From Leucocoprinus leucothites (Eukaryota > Basidiomycota > Agaricomycetes > Agaricales > Agaricaceae), in NCBI GenBank assembly GCA_013368445.1, contig JAACJO010000041.1, positions 1 to 64,000 on the forward strand: 64,000 bases of DNA, read 5' to 3'. Of the stretch, positions 55,541 to 64,000 are shown in pieces. Made by a program: the position numbers and the translations under genes. Below the pieces are notes generated by a model that made no database searches, was not told where the DNA came from, and saw nothing but the letters and a program-made list of their open reading frames with translations. Position 1 is the stretch's first letter; every line of letters starts with the position of its first letter.

Positions 55541-57823
55541 TCACATCCCTCCTTGACCTCTTACCACCACCATCGAAAGTTGGTGTTTGATTAGATGTCT
55601 AGTTACACATCGTATTCTACCTATTCTACATGGGTAAATGAAAGTCCAAAGCTAAACAGGCTGTATGCCAAATAACCAAGTCCGTCAATGCCTCCGACGA
55701 TGAGCTCAACATTGCCAAGATGTCCAAGGACAAACATCTCGACCCATACAATGACCCACATAATGTCCGCAGCTTCTCTGGACCTCAGTCCTCCATCCCA
55801 CAGGCTGACTTTGAGTCACCTCCTCACCTGGTGCCTGGTGACATTTCGTCCCTCATGCCTACTACTCAACCTCTGGTGGCTTTGAGCTCTGCAGGTCCCT
55901 CCTCTGCTGCTCCTAGTGGCTTCATCACACCCCGGGCTGGCCCCTCTGCTCCCTCTTCTGTTGGACCTGACCTGGAGGAGGAGGCCCTCACTACCTATGA
56001 AGGTCTTTGTCGATTTGGGAGATGGTTCTTGAATCTTGATCCTGCTGCTGTCATGACTGACACGGCCCGATGCTCATTCACTCTCTATGTTGTTAAAAGC
56101 ATATGGGAATTCAGGAAGAGGGGCTGGGCTGATACCCAGCTCACTCCAATATTTCAGAAGCAGGGGTGGCCTACAGTCAACTCTTTCCTTCACTCTGGGG
56201 GCTTTTTGACCAGCCCTAATCAACCACATGGCAACCATGAGTCATCCTGCAGATCCACTAACAAAGCAGGTCCACGTGACATCAGCATAGGTGACCCTGA
56301 AGCACCCAAACAACTGCAACCGGATCATTGGCCTGCCCCAGCCCATCCACTCTTACCACCTAAGCAAGCGCCTCCCAAAGCATGCGCTAGTGGCCCTCCT
56401 CAAGCTAGGGTTAGGTCTGATGGCCAAGCCCAGTGAGCACCCACCAAGGCTCCTCCTCCCCCCACCTCAGTCAAGAAGTCCTTTGCCGAGGTGGCCCATC
56501 AGCCTGCTGGGGTTGCATTACTGATCAAGTTGGTGCAGTCTCACCCTGATCTTGACCCTGATTGCATCACCGCTATGCATCAGGCTGCCCAAGCCACCGT
56601 TCCCACCACCAGGAAGCCGTGTATGACAACCACGGGCCCTACCTGCTGCCAACTCTTTCTCGACTTCACCGGTAGCGCTGATGAAGTCACTTATCTTCAT
56701 CACAAGGCCATGTGCCTTCTCAATGACTCCCTCTCCCACACCAAGTTGATCTTGCGTGTGGAGAATATCACCAAGGTGTACAGCACAATTGTGCTGCACA
56801 CCTCCTCCATTCCCTCTGACACTGACTGCAACGTCATTGAGTCCTCCATCTCCTCTGTCTTTACTGCTTCCTTCACTATCAAGATATGCCGCCCCAGGTT
56901 GAGGTCCTACCTCAAGGTCCTTGACATCTCTTATTTCGTAAATGGTATCTGCATTACACTGAATCACATGACCAACCACATGTGATTGTCCGCCTTCAAG
57001 GACATTTTTGCAGATGTTTCCTCCATGTGTATCATGTGCAACTCCTCCAGGGCTGACACTGCCACCATCTGGTTCAACCTCTGGGACTCTCAATCAGGAG
57101 CGAGTGCCAAGAAGCTCCTGGGCAAGTACCTCTACTTCAAGGGCATTCAGTCCATGATCTGGGCCACATGCACTCACCCAGGCAGTCCTCAGTGTCAGCG
57201 TTGCTGGCACTGGGGGCACTCTACCTCATTGTGCTATGCCCATGCATTGCGATGTGCCACATGTGGCAGTCCTCATTGTACTGAGAACCACCACTCTCAC
57301 TCGAGCTGTTGTAAGGGGAGTCCGAAGGTGAATCCCCCCATTCTGCCCACCACCACCAGGGATCCCTGTCCCCACATCAAGTGTGTCAACTGCACCAAGT
57401 CACATACAGCTAACAATTGCAAGTGTTCATTCTGGTGACACCAGTTTGACTGGCTTTGGCTTGAAAACCATTGCTGTGATGCTGCTCGGTCACATCTGTA
57501 GGGTTCTCTTCCCTGCAGGTCGCATTGTCTGCCCCTGCGCTACACATGGTGGGCCCTGGAGATCCATGCCATGCAATTTCCATCTGCTGGTGAATCAGAA
57601 CAATTTGATTTGTATAGTATCTTTTTTTCATCTCAGACTATGTACCACTGTGTGAAGATGTCATATGTACTAAGTGGACTTCAGACTTGTATTTATACCT
57701 GGCTATGTAAATGTGTAGTTGGTAGCAGTACTTTCTGCATGTTGTAGTAGTTGGGTGTGCACTGCTATCGCGCACTGTGTTATAAATTGGCAACCCCAGA
57801 AGGGTCGCATTGACGAAAAAAAA
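55541..57823 (+). mobile_element. Half-LINE H10 (beta type), full length
   Basis: 5' box at 55544, ORF1 55630-57501, 3' UTR, a decayed hairpin at 57790-57808 and a short A tail. Target duplication GAACCCCTTATTTCG(T) at 55526-55540 and a diverged GAACCCCTGATTTCAT at 57824-57839. The two mismatches suggest an old insertion. Confidence 0.9.
55630..57501 (+). pseudogene. H10 ORF1: gag-like protein, beta type
   Basis: MGK-stop-KSKAKQAVCQITKSVN (TGA at codon 4). N-terminal module FESPPHLVPGDISSLMPTTQ, YEGLCRFGRWFLNLDPAAVM; a TGA after SDGQAQ (56434-56436). Core CQLFLDFTGSADEVTYLHHK, RSYLKVLDISYFVNGICIT, a stop at 56983-56985, ATIWFNLWDSQSGASAKK. Knuckles CQRCWHWGHSTSLC, CATCGSPHCTENHH, CVNCTKSHTANNC, then a TGA at 57436 and the natural TAG at 57499. 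The frame is otherwise uninterrupted; many CpG positions read TG or CA relative to H8 and H12. Confidence 0.9.
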
Positions 57824-58325
57824 GAACCCCTGATTTCATGTGAGGTATAGACAAGACAGGAGATTACTCCAGAGGTCCAGAACATACAGTACACATGAAA
57901 ACTCAACTGCTTCAGCTATTTGTCTGCCCATAACAGGCTGAAAGACCACTGAACCCATCCCAGCTGAATATATGACAGAGTTGTCTGCTAATCTGATTGG
58001 TATGTGACAGGGGGTATATTTCTTGAACCAATGACAGTGTGGGGTCATATGTGACGTAGCACCTGTGTCTGCAATCCAATGGAAGTCAGCATTGAGCTGG
58101 AGGGGTGGGGAAGAGGCTGGGGAAGTGGGGGAAGCAATAGAAGTGGAAGGGGAGCTTGTACTTGCATTTCCAGCAAATTCTGTGACTCTGCTTGCTTCTC
58201 CAGATGCTGGAGGGGCAGGGGAGCCATTGGAGTCCTCCTGGGCCTTGTTGGTATGGTTTCCACGTCGTTTGGACCAGGGGGGAGTGTTCTGAGTGTCCTC
58301 TTGGGCCTTGAGGTGATCCTTGTCC
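57824..58325 (-). pseudogene. Copia-B #1 gag knuckle to protease
   Basis: Encodes AQEDTQNTPPWSKRRGNHTN, GEASRVTEFAGNASTSSPST, FHWIADTGATSHMTPHCHWF (protease D-T-G) and IRLADNSVIYSAGMGSVVFQ. It is cut by H11 at DKDHL. Confidence 0.85.
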
Positions 58326-58613
58326 CCCAGTAGTAGGTCATGTACCTGCTTCAACGCATCTTCCAACTCTGTCAGTATATTGCTAGGGCCACATGCACAT
58401 GTAAGCTTACTGTTAGAGGTCTGCGAGTTGGACTTTAGTTTCATTTCTTTGTTACTATGCCATGTTTCTTTACCGTCAAGTAGTGTACTATATTTGGACA
58501 GGACTTTATCTATTCTCATCTCTGTAGTATTTGGCTTGGGTAGCAGTACTTAGGCCCTGTATTATGTTGGTGAGCATGGACTGCGACTGGGCACTGCGTA
58601 ATAAATCATTGAT

Positions 58614-58648
<35 letters not shown>
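58326..58648 (+). mobile_element. Half-LINE H11: alpha 3' fragment
   Basis: A 323-bp 5'-truncated alpha element: 3' UTR, tail AATAAATCATTGATTTTT and about 28 A. Flanked by GGTGATCCTTGTCC (58312-58325 and 58649-58662). It shows that the alpha 3' end alone suffices for a target-primed insertion product. Confidence 0.95.
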
Positions 58649-58650
<2 letters not shown>

Positions 58651-58884
58651 TGATCCTTGTCCTTTCTCCAGCATTTGGCCTCTTTTTTTTTATTTTTTAA
58701 AAAAATCAATGAATTTATATAGCAGTGCTTGATTGCAGTCCACTTACAACTAAATAGTACAAACAGATGGTACACTATGGCAGGCCAGGGTACACAAAGC
58801 GGTTGAAGACCACTTAAGACAAAGACTATATACAATTAGTCCAGTGAAATAGAGAAGACTCGAGAGAGACTATGAAATGAGGTG

Positions 58885-60365
58885 TTATATACAGAGATTG
58901 GACTCAAAAGAGAAGAGATGAGATGAGATGAAAGAATATAGTTCACCTTCATTTGGTTCGGTGGGCACAGGAGCTTGAGGCAGCGGTGGATGCATGTTAT
59001 GATTAGAGAAGGCAAAAGCAGCTGGGTTCTTTTTCAAGAACTCAACAAGGAACTCATACTGAGGGAATGCACATTGCACCCATTGAGTGCAGATGGGATA
59101 GAGGGGGCAATAACACCAAATATGATGTTGTGATTCCAAGCAGTGACCACAATAACAGAATTTGGGTTCGAGGGGGAAAAACCTCTCATGATAGGCTCCA
59201 ATTGGAGCATGATTTAGAATAGCCCAAGTCATGCGAGCACATAAAGACAGTGACTCATTGGCTAGAGGAAGCCAGGTGCCCCCCTTGACATGAGTGGGGA
59301 TGAGGAACTTGCAATTTTTCTTTGAGAGAAGGAAACCATTGCCGTGGTACTTCTTCTTCCAAAATGTAGACTCCCATGATTTCTGGCAGTTGTTGGTGGC
59401 TTTTCATCACAAAAAGTCTAGAGTGACACCTGTGTTAGGGGGAGCATGGATGCAAGTGGTTGTGATGTCATTATGGACTCTAAGATGAGGTTTCCAATAC
59501 CACTTAGATGGGACGTCCCAGAAGTTGATGGAATGGGACAGTTTGGCTGCAAGCCAGTCTGATAGTAGTTGGCAGACTTGGATAGGTTGTGACTGACTCA
59601 AGTGAATAGAAGGGTTGACTGCCAGCTTGGCTGCTGGAAGACAGTCAGTGATGAGGATGATGTGATCGCACTGGAGGGAGATGGCCTTGGTGATGCCAAT
59701 GCGAATGGAGTAGAGTTCAGCATCTGTAGAAGATGCCCAGCTGCTTGCCTGTTTTGCATGGGACACTTGTCATCTGCTGCAATATAGATGTGCCACCAAG
59801 ACCACCTGAAGGGAACCTACAAGGGGAACAGAGGTGTCAGTAACAACTAATATACAATTATGATCAGAAGAAGAGGAGGAGAAAACCAAATCAAGAGATG
59901 ATATGTGTTTATACATCTCATGCTTGTCTGAGTGATTACAAGGATGGAAATGAATAGAATCGGAATAGATGTCCATGAGACAAGACCCAGGCTTGGATTC
60001 AGGAGTGAAGGGAGAGAAAGAATCAGAGAGATGAGAAAGAGAATTATCTACATCAATAATAGGGCCTTTGACTTTAGCTTTTTTGGCTGTAGTGAGAAGG
60101 TGAAGCGATTGGAGATGGGGGGAAGAATTAAGAGAGAAATGATCAGATAAAAGAGAGTGTATGGCATGATTTGAAGGTAAAGTAGAGACTCAATATGAAG
60201 AACAAATAGCTAGTTTACAAAGATGAAGATGGATAGGAATAAGTCTAGCAATACTTTCAATGCCACCAGATAGAGAAGTGCAGAAGGCGCCAGTGATCCA
60301 GAGAGCCATATACCTTTACATCGAAGATAAGGACTTGAGAAGTGCCTTGTTATGAGCACCCTCGT
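58885..60365 (-). pseudogene. LINE copy 3 ORF2: RNase H and C-terminal knuckle
   Basis: RNase H: VVTDTSVPLVGSLQ (59880-59800), SSTDAELYSIRIGITKAI, ILITDCLPAAKLAVN. The C-terminus is open from 59232 to 58885: MTWAILNHAPIGAYHERFFP, then FCYCGHCLESQHHIWCYCPLY, a C-x-C...H...C cluster at the end of ORF2, and PICTQWVQCAFPQYEFLVEF. It shows better than copies 1 and 2 how the protein ends. Frame changes upstream. Confidence 0.85.
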
Positions 60366-60467
60366 AGTACCATAGTCAATCATCCCTCCTTGACCTCTTA
60401 CCACCACCATCTATTCGTTGGTGTGTTTTAAGACGTCTAGTTTACATCGTATCTCTGCCTATTCTAC

Positions 60468-62355
60468 ATGGGCAAGCGAAAGTCTAAGTCTAAGGGCCCC
60501 CCCCGCCAAACTACTGAGTCCACCTAGGCCTCCGCCGATGAGCTCAACATCACCGAGATGTCCAAGGACGAACATCTCGACCCCTACAATGATCCCCGCA
60601 ACATTCGTGGGTTCTTTGGACCTCCCCAGGCTGACGTTTCATCGCCTGGACCTTCTTCCCTGCCGGCCGCTGATGTTCCATCACGGGTGGCTGCTACTCC
60701 CTTCACTGATGTTCCGTCGCCGTCCCCAAAACCCTTCACTGCCGGTGGACAGATGTTCTACACTGTGAAGGATTTTCCCCCCCCAGCACCGCCGTTCACT
60801 GTCTCCTCCAGGTCAACTGAGGAGTCTGTTGAGACCCGGGCTCTTGCTGGGATCCATTTCTTCTCCTGCTTTATTGGGAGTGTTCCCTCAGGCCCCCTTC
60901 CGGAGGCCACCACTGCCGTGATCATCCCGACTCTTATTGGGCTGGTTGCAGAAGTTTTCAACCAGGGCCAAGGCGACACGGCCCTCGTCAGCGAGCGAAT
61001 GTGAGCCCAGGGATGGGACACATTTGCAGATTTCATCTGGGACTGTGCCATCAGAGTTGAAGAGGCCTACTCTAAACATATGCGCATCGCCCATGAGGCG
61101 ATCCATGGATCCGCTGACAAAGCGGAACCACATGACATTGCCATGGGCTCCCCTAAAGTGCCCAAACAAACTCCCTCAGATCGTCGGCCTGCCCTGGCCC
61201 ATCCTACCTTACCGCCCAAGCAAGTGCCCTCCAAAGCGTGCGCTAGTGGCCCTCCCCAAGCTAGGGTTAGGTCTGATGGCCAAGCTCAGCAAGCGCCCAC
61301 CAAAGCGCCCCCTCCTCCCACCTCGGTCAAGAAGTCCTTCGCTGAGGCAGCCCGCCCTGCCGGGGTTGCGTCACTGATCAAGCTGGCGCAATCCCACCCT
61401 GATCTCGACCCTGATCGCATCACTGCCATGCATCAGGCTGCCCAAGCCGCTGCTCCCGCCACTCGGAAGCCATGCATGACAACTGTGGGCCCTATCCGCC
61501 GCCAACTCTTCCTTGACTTTGTCGGCAGTGCCGATGAAGTCACTTATCTCCACCATAAGGCCATGCACCTTCTCAATGATTCCCTCTCCCGCGCCAAGTC
61601 AATCTTATGTGTGGAGAACATCACCAAGGCGTACAGCACGATCGCGCTGCACACCTCCTCCATTCCCTCTGACGCCGACTGTGACGTCATTGAGTCCTCC
61701 ATCCCCTCCGTCTTCACCACCCCCTTTGCGATCAAGACGCGCCACCCCAGGTCAAGGTCCTACCTCAAGGTCCTCGATGTCCCTTACTTTGTGAACGGTG
61801 TCCGCATCACGCCGAATCACGTGACTGACTGCATGCGATTGTCTGCCTTCAAGGACATTTTCGCAGATGTTTCCTCCATGTGCATCATGTGCAACTCTAC
61901 CAGAGCCGACACCGCCACCGTCTGGTTCGACCTCTGGGACTCTCAATCAGAAGCGAGCGCCAAGAAGCTCCTGGGCAAGTACCTCCACTTTGAGGGTGTT
62001 CAGTCCATCATCCGGGCTGCATGCGCTCACCCAGGCAGTCCACAGTGTCAGCATTGCTGGCGCTGGGGGCATTCTACCTCATCGTGCCACGCCCGTGCAT
62101 TGCGATGTGCTGCCTGTGGTGGTCCTCATCGTACTGAGAACCACCGCTCCCACTCGAGCTGTTGTAAGGGGAGTCCAAAGGCAAATCCCCCTATCTCGCC
62201 CACCGCCACTAAGGATCCCTGTCCTCATATCAAGTGTGTCAACTGCACCAAGTCGCATGCAGCTGATGATTGCAAATGCCCATTCTGGTGACACCGGTTT
62301 GACCGGCTTTGGCTTGAAAACCATCGTTGCGATGCCGCTCGGTCGCATCTGTAGG
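60468..62355 (+). pseudogene. H12 ORF1: gag-like protein, gamma/beta mosaic
   Basis: MGKRKSKSKGPPRQTTEST, with Arg kept at codon 4. One frame with three premature stops (TAG 60522-60524, TGA 61002-61004, TGA 62289-62291) and no frameshift. N-terminal module SSPGPSSLPAADVPSRVAA, FTAGGQMFYTVKDFPPPAPP, VETRALAGIHFFSCFIGSVP (gamma). Then HGSADKAEPHDIAMGSPKVP and, beyond it, beta sequence: ASGPPQARVRSDGQAQ, RRQLFLDFVGSADEVTYLHH, RSYLKVLDVPYFVNGVRITP, ATVWFDLWDSQSEASAKKLL. Knuckles CQHCWRWGHSTSSC, CAACGGPHRTENHR, CVNCTKSHAADDCKC. Only a few changes separate it from an open gene. Confidence 0.9.
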
Positions 62356-62641
62356 GTTCTCTTTCCTATAGGTTGCATTGTCCGCCCCTGTGCTGTGCGT
62401 GGTAGGCCCTGGAGATCCATGCCGTGCACTTCCATCCACCAGTAAAACAGAACAGCCTGACTTGTATTGTAGTATGCTTTCATTTTGAACTATGTACCAC
62501 TGTGTGAAGATGTCATTTGTACTAGGCAGACTTTGGACTCGTATTTATACCCAGCTATGTAGATGTGTAGTTGGTAGCGGTACTTTCTGCATGTTGTAGT
62601 AGTTGGGCACAGACTGCTTTCGTGCACCGCGTTATAAATTT

Positions 62642-62660
62642 GCGACCCCTCTGGGGTCGC
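62642..62660 (+). other. 3'-terminal hairpin of H12
   Basis: GCGACCCCTCTGGGGTCGC, identical to H9; perfect 8-bp stem, ten bases or fewer from the poly(A). Confidence 0.8.
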
Positions 62661-62768
62661 GTTGACTAAAAAAAAAAAAAAAAGTACCATAGTCAATAGC
62701 CATACATTGCCATAGGAATGACACATGACCTATATAGGAGTTGTTTTTGGAGAGGGAGAAAACCTTGT

Positions 62769-64000
62769 AACATGGGTAGACATAAGTCTAGAAACACTGC
62801 AAATCAGTTTGCATTACTCAAAACTGAGTCTGCTGCCATATCCAACAACAAGCTCAACATTGCCGAGATGGCCGACAACAACCACCTTGACCCATACGAC
62901 AATTCCCGCAATGTGCACGGGTTCTTTGGTCCTCCCCAGGATGACTTTCAGTCTCCCAGCCCCCTCCCCTTAACGTCTGGTGATGTTCCATCCCAGGTGC
63001 CTACTACTCAACCTCCAGTGGCTTCTGTTCCTGAGGCTCCCCTCAAGCCCTTCACGGCTGGTGGAACCATATTCTACCCTGTGGAGCAACCCCCTACCCC
63101 GCCTGCCCCTCCATTGACCTCCTCCAAGGGAAAGAAGGAGACCCCAGCCCAGAAAGGCCTTGCTGGACTACGCCACTTCCTCTCTTGGTTAGAGAAGTGT
63201 GCTGATTCTCACTCCTCCATCCCAGAAGAGGATGTCTCTGCTGCCATCACATGCCTTGCTAAGGTGGCCTTTATCATTGTCAATGACCTGGAGCTTGACA
63301 GCACCCCCCTCACCTTGCATTTGCTCATTGTCCATGGGCTGACTGATTTTGGGGATGTAATATACAACCTTGGGTGCAAGTATGGCCTGCTGGAGGCCGG
63401 CCCTAAAGCAACATGTGTCATCCATGAGGTGACCCATGGATCCGCTGACTCAGCAGGTCCACATGACATCAACATGGGCTCCCCCAAGGCACCCACCAAA
63501 CCCCCTCCAGATCGTTGGCCTGCCCCAGTCCATCCCCCCCTACCGCCCAAGCAAGTACCCCCTAAAGCACGCACTAGTGGCCCTCCCCAAGCTCAGTCGC
63601 GGCCTGATGGCCTGGCCCAGTGAGTGCCCACCAAGGTGCCTCCTCCTCCCACCTTGGCCAAGAAGTCCTTTGCCAAGGCAGCCCATACTCCTGCTGCAGC
63701 TGCATTGCTAATCAAGCTGGTATAGTCCTACCCCACCCTTGAGCCTGAGCACATCACTGCAATGCACCAGGCCACCCAAGCCACTGCTCCTGCTGCTCGG
63801 AAGTTGCGCATGATGACTGTGGGCCCCACCCACCACCAACTCTTTCTTGACTTCACCAGCAGTGCCAACAAAGTCACCTATCTCCATCACAAGGCCATGC
63901 ACCTTCTCAATGACTCCCTCTCCCATGCCAAGTCAATCTTGCATGTGGAGAACATTACCAAGGTGTACAGCATGATCATGCTGCACACCTCCTCCATCCC
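62769..64000 (+). mobile_element. Half-LINE H13: fourth N-terminal type, runs off the window
   Basis: Joins LINE copy 3 at the ORF1 start codon, without the 5' box, so it is 5'-truncated by about 80 bp. The core matches beta. The 3' end is outside the window. Confidence 0.8.
62772..64000 (+). pseudogene. H13 ORF1: gag-like protein, divergent N-terminus, partial
   Basis: MGRHKSRNTANQFALLKTES at 62772; upstream in-frame codons belong to antisense LINE sequence. The N-terminal module is distinct (SPLPLTSGDVPSQVPTTQPP, FTAGGTIFYPVEQPPTPPAP, GLRHFLSWLEKCADSHSSIP). HEVTHGSADSAGPHDINMGS follows, a TGA at 63621-63623, then in frame AKKSFAKAAHTPAAAALLIK, a TAG at 63723, and the core HQLFLDFTSSANKVTYLHHK to the window edge. 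Open for 284 codons before the first stop. Confidence 0.85.

Larger units (their letters stand above)
27937..58682 (-). mobile_element. Copia-B copy #1, split by LINE copy 2, H9, H10 and H11
   Basis: Reconstructed from pieces 27937-28519, 50636-51821, 54125-55540, 57824-58325 and 58649-58682, which are colinear (reverse) with the complete Copia-B at 41774-47278. Each gap is one retroelement with a readable duplication: GGAAGCATC (LINE copy 2), TTGCTCCTGGTCC (H9), GAACCCCTTATTTCGT (H10, diverged) and GGTGATCCTTGTCC (H11). The right side is cut by LINE copy 3. The 3' LTR is reduced to 73 bp (27937-28009). Confidence 0.9.
60381..62682 (+). mobile_element. Half-LINE H12: full length, gamma N-terminus with beta core and tail
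   Basis: 5' box at 60381, ORF1 60468-62355, 3' UTR, hairpin 62642-62660 and poly(A). AGTACCATAGTCAAT flanks it (60366-60380 and 62683-62697). The hairpin and 3' UTR are beta, while the ORF1 N-terminal module is gamma. Confidence 0.95.
58683..62768 (-). mobile_element. LINE copy 3 (Tad1-like), split by H12, truncated by H13
   Basis: T-rich tail at 58683 right after Copia-B sequence GGCCTC, then ATCAATGAATTTATATAGCAG in reverse, the 3' UTR and ORF2 to 60380. Resumes at 62683-62768 beyond H12 with sequence homologous to 30195-30283. H13 abuts it at 62769, so the upstream half of ORF2 lies outside the window or is lost. Confidence 0.85.

Noticed and set aside
62718..62771. In-frame N-terminal extension of the H13 ORF1
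   Set aside because: These codons are antisense LINE copy 3 sequence; other ORF1 copies start at the MG(R/K) methionine.
1..64000. CRISPR array, tRNA, rRNA or host single-copy genes
   Set aside because: Repeats are dispersed or one large tandem pair; no spacer pattern, cloverleaf or conserved host protein was recognised.

Overview
This window is a nested graveyard of retrotransposons from a eukaryotic genome, most likely a filamentous fungus of the Agaricomycetes (Basidiomycota). The evidence is two Ty1/copia families primed from a half-initiator-tRNA site, a Ty3/gypsy-type LTR family with TGTCAC...ACA ends, a Tad1-like LINE (EN-RT-RNase H, CCHC knuckles), and a lysine/glutamate-rich CxxC gene of a kind I associate with Agaricomycetes. 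I see no host single-copy gene, tRNA, rRNA or CRISPR array. Species assignment is inference.

Names used here. Copia-A and Copia-B are two copia families. LTR-G is the gypsy-type LTR family. LINE copies 1-3 carry ORF2 (endonuclease, RT, RNase H). H1-H13 are 'half-LINEs': elements with a 5' box, an ORF1 (zinc-knuckle, gag-like protein), a 3' UTR and poly(A), but no ORF2. H elements fall into sub-families alpha (tail like the LINE), beta (3' hairpin GCGACCCC/GGGGTCGC) and gamma (3' hairpin GGACCCC/GGGGTCC).

Layout. 1-1983: 3' end of a gypsy-type element holding an antisense CxxC gene. 1984-12129: H1, broken by an unclassified insertion (itself holding a solo LTR-G), a complete Copia-A (4170-10040, also holding a solo LTR-G), another solo LTR-G and a LINE 3' fragment. 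12130-15637: Copia-B scrap, then H2 with full-length H3 inside it. 15638-16851: a second LINE lineage with a 5' inversion. 16852-21233: LINE copy 1. 21234-27932: Copia-B scraps with H4, H5, H6 and H7. 27937-58682: a Copia-B copy (#1) split by LINE copy 2, H9, H10 and H11. LINE copy 2 is itself split by H8, and H8 by a nearly intact Copia-B (#2, 41774-47278). Inside this lies an exact 7,325-bp tandem duplication (28382-35706 and 35707-43031). 58683-64000: LINE copy 3 split by H12 and followed by H13.

How the parts relate. Target-site duplications (5 bp for LTR elements, 9-16 bp for LINE and H elements) can be read directly for most insertions, so insertion order can be reconstructed. The H elements appear to be a fungal counterpart of mammalian HAL1 (half-L1): they share the 5' box, ORF1 homology and the 3' tail motif with the ORF2-bearing LINE and were probably mobilised in trans. 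They also swap N-terminal modules between sub-families. Decay is dominated by C-to-T change at CpG, repeatedly turning CGA arginine codons into TGA stops.
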